Assembly: GCA_022766785.1 (NCBI GenBank)
Contig: JALEOL010000047.1
Span: 1 to 51,306, forward strand
Source of the DNA: Oscillospiraceae bacterium
GTDB lineage: Bacteria > Bacillota > Clostridia > Oscillospirales > Ruminococcaceae
DNA length: 51,306 bases
Direction: 5' to 3'
The position numbers and the translations under genes were made by a program. Positions 24,680-32,155 of this stretch are shown one piece after another. Within the stretch, counting starts at the first letter, position 1; every line of letters begins with the position of its first letter. Below the pieces are notes generated by a model. The model searched no databases and was not told the DNA's origin. It saw only the letters and a program-made list of their open reading frames with translations.

Positions 24680-24708
24680 TTGACTTATCGTAATTTTTGC
24701 GCTATACT
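24680..24708 (+). promoter_or_regulatory. Promoter of glyS
   Basis: TTGACT (24680-24685), 17-bp spacer, TATACT (24703-24708). It diverges from the GH5 promoter 58 bp away. The leader is only about 50 nt, so there is no T-box here. Confidence 0.8.
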
Positions 24709-24765
24709 ATATAGGTAACTATTTTACTGTCCCTGCAAGCCATGCAGGGCTGAAAGGAATTTGAC

Positions 24766-26142
24766 ATGAACAACACAGAAAAGACCCTCGAAAAGATCGT
24801 TGCTCTCTGCAAGGGCAGAGGCTTCGTGTATCCCGGAAGCGAGATCTACGGCGGACTCGCGAACACATGGGACTACGGTCCACTGGGCGTGGAGCTCAAG
24901 ACCAACATCAAGAACGCATGGCGCAAGAAGTTCATTCAGGAGAACAAGTATAATGTAGGACTTGACTCCGCGATACTCATGAACCCCCAGACCTGGGTGG
25001 CTTCCGGACATGTGGGCGGCTTCTCCGACCCGCTTATGGACTGCAAGGACTGCAAGACCCGTCACCGCGCCGACAAGCTCATCGAGGACTTCGGCGAGAC
25101 CGACGCCAACGGCTGGACTAACGAGCAGATGATGAGCTACATCAGGGAAAAGGGTATCAAGTGCCCGAACTGCGGCTCCACCAACTTTACCGATATCCGC
25201 CAGTTCAACCTGATGTTCAAGACCTTCCAGGGCGTTACCGAGGACAGCAAGAACGAAATATATCTCCGCCCGGAGACCGCTCAGGGTATTTTCGTGAACT
25301 TTGCCAATATCCAGCGCACCAGCCGCAAAAAGGTGCCGTTCGGCGTTGCGCAGGTGGGCAAGTCCTTCCGTAACGAGATAACCCCCGGTCAGTTCATATT
25401 CCGTGTGCGCGAGTTCGAGCAGATGGAGCTTGAGTTCTTCTGCAAGCCCGGCACCGATCTGGAGTGGTTCCAGTACTGGCGCAGCTACTGCAAGAACTTC
25501 CTGCTCTCCCTCGGCTTAAAGGAGGAGAATATCCGCCTGCGCGACCACAGCCCGGAGGAGCTTTGCTTCTACTCCAAGGCGACTACCGACTTCGAGTTCC
25601 TGTTCCCGTTCGGCTGGGGCGAGCTGTGGGGCGTTGCGGACCGCACCGACTACGACCTCACCCAGCACATGAAGACCTCCGGCAAGAGCCTTGAGTACTT
25701 CGACCCCGAGACCAACGAGAAGTATATCCCCTACGTTATCGAGCCGTCCCTGGGCGTTGAGAGACTGTTCCTTGCGGTCGTATGTGACGCCTATGACGAG
25801 GAGCAGCTTGAGGACGGCACCAGCCGTACGGTAATGCACCTGCACCCGGCTCTGGCTCCGGTAAAGGCGGCGATACTTCCTCTGTCCAAGAAGCTGAGCG
25901 AAAAGGCCGGGGAGCTTCACGACGAGCTTTCCAAGTACTTTATCGTGGACTTCGACGACGCAGGCGCTATCGGCAAGCGCTACCGCAGACAGGACGAGAT
26001 TGGCACTCCGTTCTGCATTACCTACGATTTCGACACCGAGACCGACGGCTGCGTTACAGTCCGCGAGCGTGATTCCATGCAGCAGGTTCGCATTCCGCTT
26101 TCCGAGGTAAAGGCTTATATCGAAGAGAGAATATATTTCTGA
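24766..26142 (+). CDS. glyS: Glycyl-tRNA synthetase, single-chain (alpha2) type
   Basis: This class II enzyme charges tRNA-Gly with glycine in the cytoplasm. The 458-residue length fits the bacterial homodimeric form (GlyQS). Seen motifs: an N-terminal core starting [21 protein letters not shown] (split here), the cysteines MDCKDC and KCPNCG typical of the inserted zinc-like region, motif 2 around [21 protein letters not shown], and motif 3 around [14 protein letters not shown]. The C-terminal anticodon-binding domain holds [21 protein letters not shown] lies 7 nt before the ATG. It is a single-gene transcript framed by its own promoter and terminator. Confidence 0.97.
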   Translation: MNNTEKTLEKIVALCKGRGFVYPGSEIYGGLANTWDYGPLGVELKTNIKNAWRKKFIQENKYNVGLDSAILMNPQTWVASGHVGGFSDPLMDCKDCKTRHRADKLIEDFGETDANGWTNEQMMSYIREKGIKCPNCGSTNFTDIRQFNLMFKTFQGVTEDSKNEIYLRPETAQGIFVNFANIQRTSRKKVPFGVAQVGKSFRNEITPGQFIFRVREFEQMELEFFCKPGTDLEWFQYWRSYCKNFLLSLGLKEENIRLRDHSPEELCFYSKATTDFEFLFPFGWGELWGVADRTDYDLTQHMKTSGKSLEYFDPETNEKYIPYVIEPSLGVERLFLAVVCDAYDEEQLEDGTSRTVMHLHPALAPVKAAILPLSKKLSEKAGELHDELSKYFIVDFDDAGAIGKRYRRQDEIGTPFCITYDFDTETDGCVTVRERDSMQQVRIPLSEVKAYIEERIYF

Positions 26143-26162
26143 TATTTCAGTGGAATAATGTT

Positions 26163-26187
26163 GGGGGGACTTGTTCCCCCCTTTTTT
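26163..26187 (+). terminator. Terminator of glyS
   Basis: GGGGGG (26163-26168) and CCCCCC (26176-26181) with a 7-nt loop, then TTTTTT (26182-26187). Confidence 0.92.
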
Positions 26188-26214
26188 CAGTTCTGATGGC
26201 TAATTTATAAGCAA

Positions 26215-26444
26215 AGGGCGAAGAAAAATCTCCGCCCTTTCAGCTTGTCGAAAAAATGTTTTGAATAATGAAAATTGAATAATGAATAAAAATGGTATCG
26301 GCTTACGCCGATGATTTTATTCCACGCCCGAAGGGCGCACCATAATTATTCACTTTTCGTTATTCGCTATTCATTATTCACTAATTTAATTATTCTATCA
26401 GTGTTTATCGACAGACTATAAGGGCGAAGAAAAATCTCCGCCCT
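26215..26444. repeat. Spacer element flanked by 24-bp perfect direct repeats
   Basis: The 24-bp hairpin-forming repeat AGGGCG...CGCCCT stands at 26215-26238 and 26421-26444. Between them is an element (about 26261-26391) with terminal inverted repeats of reiterated TGAATAATGAA units and inner hairpins ATCGGCttacGCCGAT and GCCCgaaGGGC. It is wrapped by AGCTTGTCGAAAAA-like ends (26243 and 26407) that resemble those of the leader repeats at 10.8 and 32.1 kb. There is no gene in this 325-bp gap. The copy next to metK may serve as its terminator, though its T-run is poor. Confidence 0.75.
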
Positions 26445-26467
26445 CGGTTTATTTATACTAATTTGTT

Positions 26468-27637
26468 TCAGATAGCCGCTTTGAGCTCCTCGACCTTGTC
26501 TGTGCGCTCCCATGCCACGCCGAGATCCTCTCTGCCCATGTGACCGTAAGCCGCAAGCTGTCTGTACTGTGGCTTGCGAAGCTCCAGGGTCTCGATTATC
26601 GCAGCCGGGCGGAAGTCGAACACCTTTGCAACCGCTGCGGAAATAACGTCGTCAGCGACCTTTCCGGTGCCGAATGTATCCACGAAAATGGATACCGGGC
26701 GCGCAACGCCGATAGCATACGCCACCTGTATCTCAGCCTTTTCAGCAAGACCGGCAGCAACTACGTTCTTTGCCGCATAGCGTGCCATGTATGCCGCGGA
26801 ACGGTCAACCTTTGTGGGATCCTTTCCGGAGAACGCGCCGCCGCCGTGACGGGAATAGCCGCCGTAGGTGTCAACGATGATCTTTCTGCCGGTGAGTCCG
26901 CTGTCACCCATAGGACCGCCCACAACGAAACGTCCGGTGGGATTGATGTAGTACTTTGTGTCGTTGTCGAGAAGCTCAGCCGGGATAGTGGGCTTGATGA
27001 CCTTTTCGATTATGTCGGCGCGGATCTGCTCCAGCGCCGCGGAAGCCATGTGCTGAGAGGATACCACAACGGTGTCCACCCTGGAGGGCTTTCCGTCAAC
27101 GTATTCAACGGTTACCTGGGTCTTTCCGTCGGGGAGAAGATAGGGGATAGTGCCGTCCTTGCGTACTGCGGTGAGCTTCTTCGCCAGCTTGTGCGCAAGG
27201 CTTATCGGCATCGGCATAAGCTCCGGAGTTTCGGTGCAGGCATAACCGAACATCATGCCCTGGTCGCCGGCGCCGGTGTCCCCGGCGTTCTGCTCACGTC
27301 CCTCGAGAGCGTTGTTCACGCCCATTGCGATATCCGGGGACTGCTTGTCGATAGTGGTGAACACAGCACAGCTGTTTGCGTCAAAGCCGAATTCCGAGCT
27401 GGTGTAGCCTATTTCCCGGACGGTATTGCGCACAATAGACGGGATATCGATCTGCGCTGTGGTGGAGATCTCGCCCATTACCGTTACCATACCGGTGGTG
27501 GTGAGGGTCTCGCAGGCAACTCTGCCCATGGGATCCTGTTCAAGAATAGCGTCCAGAACCGCGTCGGAGATATTGTCGCATATCTTGTCGGGGTGCCCCT
27601 CGGTAACGCTTTCGGAGGTAAAAAGATATTTGCTCAT
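26468..27637 (-). CDS. metK: S-adenosylmethionine synthetase
   Basis: This enzyme makes S-adenosylmethionine from ATP and methionine in the cytoplasm. The 389-residue protein has full family length and motifs: [20 protein letters not shown] at the N terminus, ATP-site loop [12 protein letters not shown], and the phosphate loop [19 protein letters not shown]. Acidic and lysine residues of the active site (His14 of GHPDK, Asp16) are intact. AAAGGA lies before the ATG. A SAM-I riboswitch and terminator precede it, so the product represses its own synthesis. It also supplies the cofactor for the four radical SAM or methyltransferase proteins seen elsewhere in the window. Confidence 0.98.
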   Translation of the reverse strand: MSKYLFTSESVTEGHPDKICDNISDAVLDAILEQDPMGRVACETLTTTGMVTVMGEISTTAQIDIPSIVRNTVREIGYTSSEFGFDANSCAVFTTIDKQSPDIAMGVNNALEGREQNAGDTGAGDQGMMFGYACTETPELMPMPISLAHKLAKKLTAVRKDGTIPYLLPDGKTQVTVEYVDGKPSRVDTVVVSSQHMASAALEQIRADIIEKVIKPTIPAELLDNDTKYYINPTGRFVVGGPMGDSGLTGRKIIVDTYGGYSRHGGGAFSGKDPTKVDRSAAYMARYAAKNVVAAGLAEKAEIQVAYAIGVARPVSIFVDTFGTGKVADDVISAAVAKVFDFRPAAIIETLELRKPQYRQLAAYGHMGREDLGVAWERTDKVEELKAAI

Positions 27638-27679
27638 TGGTTTTCCTTTCTCTTATGTGACCTCATGTGATCTTTTAAT

Positions 27680-27708
27680 AAAACAAAAAACTCACTCCTG
27701 GGAGTGAG
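27680..27708 (-). terminator. Riboswitch-controlled terminator before metK
   Basis: Perfect 8-bp stem CTCACTCC / GGAGTGAG (27701-27708 and 27691-27698) followed on the minus strand by TTTTTTGTTTT. Confidence 0.92.
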
Positions 27709-27726
27709 CCGAAATTCGTATCACTC

Positions 27727-27865
27727 CTCATCTTTCGGCAGTATCACCGCCGCAGGAAGTAGCACCTTTTCCCTCCGCCGTGTATCCACGGGCATCGACA
27801 GGAGAGGTTGCCGGGCTTCATAGGGACCAGTCCCCCGCATTACGCCAGAAGCCGCTCTTGATAAG
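27727..27865 (-). ncRNA. SAM-I (S-box) riboswitch of metK
   Basis: The minus strand reads CTTATCAAGAGCGG, then GAAGCCCGGCAACCT, GGTGCTACTTCCTGC and AAGATGAG: the conserved S-box segments in order. P1 pairs CTTATC with GATGAG. High SAM would favour the terminator at 27680-27708. The third segment has ACTT where AATT is common. Confidence 0.95.
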
Positions 27866-27882
27866 GTTTTTTGTCGATATTC

Positions 27883-27911
27883 AGTATATCATATAATATC
27901 TGTTTTGTCAA
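27883..27911 (-). promoter_or_regulatory. Promoter of metK
   Basis: Minus-strand TTGACA (27906-27911), 17-bp spacer ending TGA, TATACT (27883-27888). Confidence 0.9.
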
Positions 27912-27938
27912 TAGGAAATATTGTTTGCTGCAAAAATA

Positions 27939-28265
27939 TCAGCCCGTCAGCCGGAAGCTGTTCAGCGTCATGCGGCGCAGCTCCTCGTCCGGCAGGTCGG
28001 AGCCAAGCAGCACGGTGTTCCAGTGGCGCTTGTTCATGTGGTAGCCCGGGGTAACGCCCTTGAACAGCTTTCGCAGAAGCTCCGCTTCCTGTGGCTCGCA
28101 CTTCAGGTTCACGATGTACTTTCCGTCCCGGAGCATCAGCAGTGCGAACCATTTGCGGCTGTCTGCGTGGCGGCACACCACGCTGTCGAAGTCCCCGGGG
28201 AACGGCTTGTCAAGCACCGCTCCGGGGAGCTTGCGGCACATATCCAGAAACTGTTCCGCTGTCAT
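27939..28265 (-). CDS. MmcQ/YjbR-family DNA-binding-like protein
   Basis: A 108-residue small protein of the MmcQ/YjbR family. Seen features: MTAEQFLDMCRKLPGAV at the N terminus, the core segment KWFALLMLRDGKYIVNLKC, and the ending GYHMNKRHWNTVLLG followed by a helix with LRRMTLNSFRL. The fold resembles a CyaY-like DNA-binding domain; the cellular role is unknown. Its start overlaps the folA stop by 4 bp (ATGA), so it is translated by coupling; the AAGGA before the ATG is very close. It is the last gene of a three-gene minus-strand operon. No clear terminator is seen after it. Confidence 0.9.
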   Translation of the reverse strand: MTAEQFLDMCRKLPGAVLDKPFPGDFDSVVCRHADSRKWFALLMLRDGKYIVNLKCEPQEAELLRKLFKGVTPGYHMNKRHWNTVLLGSDLPDEELRRMTLNSFRLTG

Positions 28266-28741
28266 TTCCTTATGTAGCGGAAGAAGCGTATCCTGCGGCA
28301 GCCGGACTCGATTGCCGATGATGCTTCGGCGAACTCCCAGTCCTTGTCCCGGGTGATGTCCTCGAAAAACACGTCGCCGCCGAAGTTCTCATAGATACGG
28401 GTGATGAAAGCCTCGTCGCAGTAGGGGAGAAGCTGCTTGTAGATCTCTCCGCCGCCGATGACGAACACCTTTCCCTCAGCCTTTGCGGTGAATTTCAGCA
28501 GCTCGTCGATGTTTGAGAACACCTGTGCGCCCTCTGTCTGACCTGCGGAGCGTGAGAGAACACAGTTCACCCTGCCCGGGAGCGGCTTCTTTGAAAGGCT
28601 GTCCCAGGTCTTTCTGCCCATGACCACGGTGGAGCCTTTTGTTGTCTCCCGGAAGAACTTCATGTCCTCGGGTATATCCGCGAGAAGTCCGCCGTCCTTT
28701 CCTATTGCCCAGTCGTTATCCGCTGCAAGTATAATTGTCAT
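28262..28741 (-). CDS. folA: Dihydrofolate reductase
   Basis: This enzyme reduces dihydrofolate to tetrahydrofolate with NADPH. The 159-residue length is usual. Seen motifs: AADNDWAIGKDGGLLADIPEDMKFF at the active site (split here; the substrate-binding acid is Asp in IPEDM), VVMGRKTWDSL for NADPH, LPGRVNCVLSR, and VFVIGGGEIYKQLLPYCDE. GGAGG lies 7 nt before the ATG. It stands between an aminotransferase and a YjbR-like gene; no thymidylate synthase is next to it, which is less usual. It is read from the promoter at 29986-30014. Confidence 0.96.
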   Translation of the reverse strand: MTIILAADNDWAIGKDGGLLADIPEDMKFFRETTKGSTVVMGRKTWDSLSKKPLPGRVNCVLSRSAGQTEGAQVFSNIDELLKFTAKAEGKVFVIGGGEIYKQLLPYCDEAFITRIYENFGGDVFFEDITRDKDWEFAEASSAIESGCRRIRFFRYIRK

Positions 28742-28755
28742 AAACCGTCCTCCGT

Positions 28756-29949
28756 TTACAGTTCTTTAAGCAGCTCCTTTGCTGCATTTCCGAGTATCAC
28801 TACGCCCTTTTCTATCTGCTCGTCCGTGGGGGTGGAGAAGTTCAGCCGGAACGAGTGGGAAACTTCGTTTTCGTCCGCGGAAAATGCGTTTCCGGGAACT
28901 ACAGCCACTTTTCGCTGAACAGCGCCCCTGCAGAATGCATTCATGTCGTATTTATCCGGCAGGGTAGCCCAGATGAACAGACCGCCCTCGGGGTGGGTGA
29001 ATTCGATGAAGTCCGGCAGCTCTGCGGAAAGCCCCTCCAGCATAAGACCGCACTTGTGGCGGTAGATAGCGCGGAGCTTTTTCAGGTGCTCGTCGAAATC
29101 CACGGTGGTAAGGAAGCGCCAGGTTAGCATCTGCGCCCAGATATTGGTGTGCACGGTGCTGGTCTGTAAGCCCACGACAGCCTTTGAAACGATTTCGGAA
29201 GGACCAACGAGATAACCTACACGCAGTCCCGGCGCAAGCGTCTTTGAGAACGTTCCGCAGTACAGCACGTTCCCCTTTGTGTCCAGCTTCTTTATGGACG
29301 GAACGTCCTCGCCGGCGAAGCGAAGCGCTCCGTAGGGATTGTCCTCCAGGATATACACGCCGTACTTCTCCGCAAGCGCCAGTATCTCCCGGCGGCGTGC
29401 AAGAGTGGTGGTTTTGCCGGTGGGGTTCTGGAAGTTGGGTATTGTGTAGATGAACTTTGCGGTGGGATTTGCCCTGAGCGTTTCCTCAAGTATTTCGGGG
29501 ATCATTCCGTCGCTGTCCATGGGCACTCCGGCGAGCTTTACGCCGTAGCTCCTGAACGCGTTGAGCGAGCCGACGAACGCCGGATCCTCGCAGATTATCA
29601 CATCGCCCTCGTTGCAGAGTATCTTCGCAGTGGTCTCTATCGCCTGCTGAGCGCCGCTGGTGATGATCACCTGTTCTCCCTCGCGGAACAGCCCCTTCTT
29701 TGTGAGGTCGTCTTTCAGCCATTCCCGGAGCCTGGGATAGCCCTCGGTGATCGAGTATTGCAGCGCGTTTACAGGCTCCTCACGGAATATATCCGCTGAG
29801 AGCTTCGCGATCTGCTCCACCGGGAACGCCTCCGGAGCAGGGTTGCCGGCGGCGAAGCTGATCACCTCGGGGTCGGCGGTGAATTTGAGTATCTCACGGA
29901 TAGCAGAGGGCTGCACTCCGGATACACGGTCGGAAAACGGTTTAAGCAT
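28756..29949 (-). CDS. PLP-dependent aminotransferase, fold type I (2-aminoadipate/aromatic type)
   Basis: A 397-residue aminotransferase like LysN or the MocR-type catalytic domain but without a DNA-binding part. Seen motifs: ISFAAGNPAPEAFP at the N terminus, YSITEGYPRLREWL, the PLP-ring motif TSGAQQAIETTAK, NFQNPTGKTT, EDNPYGALRF, and the Schiff-base lysine in GTFSKTLAPGLRVGY. Such enzymes act on 2-aminoadipate, branched or aromatic amino acids; the substrate is not fixed here. The ATG at 29949 has AAAGGA 9 nt upstream; the frame runs to 30132, but that part lies over the promoter. It heads the folA-yjbR operon. Confidence 0.92.
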   Translation of the reverse strand: MLKPFSDRVSGVQPSAIREILKFTADPEVISFAAGNPAPEAFPVEQIAKLSADIFREEPVNALQYSITEGYPRLREWLKDDLTKKGLFREGEQVIITSGAQQAIETTAKILCNEGDVIICEDPAFVGSLNAFRSYGVKLAGVPMDSDGMIPEILEETLRANPTAKFIYTIPNFQNPTGKTTTLARRREILALAEKYGVYILEDNPYGALRFAGEDVPSIKKLDTKGNVLYCGTFSKTLAPGLRVGYLVGPSEIVSKAVVGLQTSTVHTNIWAQMLTWRFLTTVDFDEHLKKLRAIYRHKCGLMLEGLSAELPDFIEFTHPEGGLFIWATLPDKYDMNAFCRGAVQRKVAVVPGNAFSADENEVSHSFRLNFSTPTDEQIEKGVVILGNAAKELLKEL

Positions 29950-29985
29950 GAATGTCCGTCCTTTCTTTGATATATCATCAATATG

Positions 29986-30014
29986 ATTATACCACAATGC
30001 CGGCGGCTTGTAAA
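29986..30014 (-). promoter_or_regulatory. Promoter of the aminotransferase-folA-yjbR operon
   Basis: Minus-strand TTTACA (30009-30014), 17-bp spacer ending TGG, TATAAT (29986-29991). It is back-to-back with the trpS promoter, 23 bp away. Confidence 0.85.
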
Positions 30015-30037
30015 GCACTTTTCCCGGCGTTCCCCCC

Positions 30038-30066
30038 TTGACAAAAGCGGAGCGTTGTGGTAAAAT
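30038..30066 (+). promoter_or_regulatory. Promoter of the trpS T-box leader
   Basis: TTGACA (30038-30043), 17-bp spacer ending TGG, TAAAAT (30061-30066). Confidence 0.9.
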
Positions 30067-30077
30067 AGTCATATACA

Positions 30078-30364
30078 AGTGAATAAGCCCTTGAAACCAG
30101 TGATATGGAGATAAAAATACCCGTGCACTCACAGAGAGCGGCGCACAGCTGAAAACGCCGCAGAACGCAGAGTATACAAATGGACCATTGAGGGCGCGGT
30201 CAAAGGTTTTCCGAGTATTCCGCGACGTGAGGCGAGCGTTAATTGCCGGGATATTTTTCAGATATCCAACGAGAGCACGGCTCAGCCGTGAATTAAGGTG
30301 GCACCACGGATCTTACTCCGTCCTTATGGCAGGATCTCTGTCGCGAGGGCGGATTTTTGTTTTC
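30078..30364 (+). ncRNA. Tryptophan T-box leader with terminator
   Basis: The 14-nt T-box motif AAGGTGGCACCACGG is at 30295-30309. The specifier codon TGG (Trp) stands at 30181-30183 in ACAAATGGACC. The terminator stem CCGTCCT (30318-30324) / AGGGCGG (30346-30352) is followed by ATTTTTGTTTT. Uncharged tRNA-Trp would pair with both sites and allow read-through into trpS. This fills the 384-bp gap before the gene. Confidence 0.96.
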
Positions 30365-30397
30365 CCATATTATTATGGAGAAGAAAGGAAGAACATC

Positions 30398-31396
30398 ATG
30401 GAAGAACAGAAAAAGAATATGCTGAGCCTTATTCAGCCGACAAATACCCCTCATCTGGGAAATTACCTCGGCGCTATGCAGAACTGGGTGAAGCTCCAGA
30501 ATGATTACAACTGCTATTTCGGCATCGCAGACCTGCATTCTATCACAGTAAGGCAGGATCCTGTGAAGCTGCGCAACCAGATAAAGGAGAGCTACGCGCT
30601 GCTTATCGCGGCAGGGCTTGATCCGGAGAAGTCCACGCTGTTCGTGCAGGGGCACAACCCGAACCACGCCGAGCTCAGCTGGATACTGTCCTGCTACACG
30701 CAGTTCGGCGAGCTGTCCAGAATGACCCAGTTCAAGGACAAGTCCGCGAAGCACCCCGACAACATCAACGCCGGGCTTTTCACCTATCCGGTGCTTATGG
30801 CGGCGGATATCCTGCTGTATCAGGCTGACCTTGTTCCGGTGGGTATCGACCAGAAGCAGCACCTGGAGCTTGCACGGAATATCGCGCAGCGCTTCAACGG
30901 CGTATACGGCGATGTATTCACCATGCCCGACGGCTACATCACCAAGACCACCGCTAAGGTGATGTCGCTTCAGGATCCGACAAAGAAGATGTCAAAGTCC
31001 GATGAGAACCCCAACGCAAGCGTGTGGATACTTGACGACAAGGACACGATAATCCGCAAGTTCAAGCGCGCAGTTACCGACAGCGACACTGTTGTCTGCG
31101 CGAAGGAGGGCAAGGACGGCATAATCAACCTGATGTCGATCTACTCCGCCGTGACCGGAAAGAGCTTCGAGGAGATAGAGCGCGAGTTCGAGGGCAGGGG
31201 CTACGGTGATTTCAAGGCAGCAGTCGGCGAGGCGACCGCAGATATGCTGGCACCCATGCAGGCGGAGTTCAAGCGCATTTTCTCGGACAAGGGCTATCTT
31301 GAGGACTGCATGAAGAAGGGCGCAGAAAAGGCGTTCAGGACTTCCAGAAAAACGCTCCAGAAGGTGCAGAAGAAGGTAGGTTTCGTGGTATTTTAA
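30398..31396 (+). CDS. trpS: Tryptophanyl-tRNA synthetase
   Basis: This class I enzyme charges tRNA-Trp with tryptophan. The 332-residue length is usual. The HIGH-type motif is TNTPHLGNYLGA and the KMSKS motif is present as KKMSKSDENP; the tryptophan pocket segments (YPVLMAADILLYQADLVPVG) are intact. AAGGA lies 8 nt before the ATG at 30398. The reading frame continues upstream, but that stretch is the T-box leader and not protein. Expression is governed by that leader, which reads the level of uncharged tRNA-Trp. No trp biosynthesis genes are in the window. Confidence 0.98.
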   Translation: MEEQKKNMLSLIQPTNTPHLGNYLGAMQNWVKLQNDYNCYFGIADLHSITVRQDPVKLRNQIKESYALLIAAGLDPEKSTLFVQGHNPNHAELSWILSCYTQFGELSRMTQFKDKSAKHPDNINAGLFTYPVLMAADILLYQADLVPVGIDQKQHLELARNIAQRFNGVYGDVFTMPDGYITKTTAKVMSLQDPTKKMSKSDENPNASVWILDDKDTIIRKFKRAVTDSDTVVCAKEGKDGIINLMSIYSAVTGKSFEEIEREFEGRGYGDFKAAVGEATADMLAPMQAEFKRIFSDKGYLEDCMKKGAEKAFRTSRKTLQKVQKKVGFVVF

Positions 31397-31530
31397 GCCG
31401 GGAAATACTTCGGGTATAATGACCCCGGGGTGATATACCACAAGTTTAGTCATAATGCCGAATTTAAAGTTGTATATGCGTGGATTTGTTGTGATATTCT
31501 CCAAAGTTTCCGCGATTATTTAAGAAACAC

Positions 31531-31559
31531 TTGCATTTCCGCGCTGTTTCTGATAAAAT
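31531..31559 (+). promoter_or_regulatory. Promoter of rpmB
   Basis: TTGCAT (31531-31536), 17-bp spacer ending TGA, TAAAAT (31554-31559). Confidence 0.75.
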
Positions 31560-31604
31560 ATTATACGTTACTGAAAAAATCACTCAGAGAGGTAGGTGCT
31601 TCAA

Positions 31605-31793
31605 ATGGCAAAATGCGAAATCTGCGGCAAGAGCGTGACCTTCGGCATCAAGGTTTCTCACTCTCACAGACGCAGCAACAGAACCTATAAGCCCAATGTC
31701 AAGAAGGTAAAGGCTATCGTTAACGGCACTCCCTGCAGAGTAAATGCCTGCACACGCTGCCTGCGCTCCGGTCTCGTACAGAGAGCAGTATAA
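31605..31793 (+). CDS. rpmB: Ribosomal protein bL28
   Basis: A 62-residue large-subunit protein. It starts MAKCEICGKSVTFG and continues with SHSHRRSNRTYKPN; it has four cysteines in two pairs (CEIC and CTRC), so this is the zinc-binding form. AGGTAGGTG lies 6 nt before the ATG at 31605; an upstream in-frame GTG (31596) would overlap the ribosome site. It is a single-gene transcript with its own promoter and terminator, the usual arrangement in Firmicutes. Confidence 0.97.
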   Translation: MAKCEICGKSVTFGIKVSHSHRRSNRTYKPNVKKVKAIVNGTPCRVNACTRCLRSGLVQRAV

Positions 31794-31827
31794 CTGATTT
31801 GACATAAGTTATTGGTTACAGAAATCT

Positions 31828-31860
31828 TCCCTCATCGCTTTGCGGTGGGGGATTTTCTGT
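31828..31860 (+). terminator. Terminator of rpmB
   Basis: TCCCTCATCGC (31828-31838) pairs with GCGGTGGGGGA (31842-31852) through G-T pairs, followed by TTTTCTGTTT. Confidence 0.85.
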
Positions 31861-31923
31861 TTCAGCGGCTGCGGTCTTGTTACGGGGAAGCTGACCGGGG
31901 CGCGGTTTTCACACATTTTTCTT

Positions 31924-31952
31924 TTGACAAATACGCGCTTATGTGATACAAT
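31924..31952 (+). promoter_or_regulatory. Promoter of the pyruvyl-transferase operon (cassette copy 2)
   Basis: TTGACA (31924-31929), 17-bp spacer ending TGA, TACAAT (31947-31952). It matches the promoter at 10624-10652 at most positions, including spacer bases. Confidence 0.85.
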
Positions 31953-31970
31953 ATAAATGTATTGGCGACC

Positions 31971-32097
31971 GTCGAAATAGTCCCGTTGGGACTTTTCCGC
32001 CGAAACATCCGCACAAGTGTTTTTTGCCCCGGCAGAGCTGGGGCAAAAAAACGGATTTCAAAAGCCCACTTCGTGGGCGAAATCTACTTTTTTGACA
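31971..32097 (+). repeat. Structured leader repeat, copy 2
   Basis: It has the same outer ends (GTCGAAATAGTC, and ACTTTTTTGAC near 32086-32096) and the same hairpins as copy 1, except that a segment of about 55 bp holding one hairpin is missing. The T6GCCCC stem keeps pairing by changing both strands relative to copy 1. It lies between promoter and ATG, so it is a transcribed leader. Nothing else is seen in the 31861-32155 gap. Confidence 0.85.
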
Positions 32098-32155
32098 AGC
32101 TGTACAATATAATTGTATTGTTATGCTCTGATAAATTAGCAAAGGAAGCGCAGAT

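Noticed and set aside
24709-24765. T-box in front of glyS
   Set aside because: The leader is only about 50 nt and lacks the T-box motif and specifier stem.
26215-26444. CRISPR-like array
   Set aside because: There are only two direct repeats, with one 182-bp palindromic segment between them and no cas genes.
30188-30397. 70-residue N-terminal extension of trpS
   Set aside because: The open frame runs back through the T-box leader; the ribosome site and family alignment place the start at 30398.
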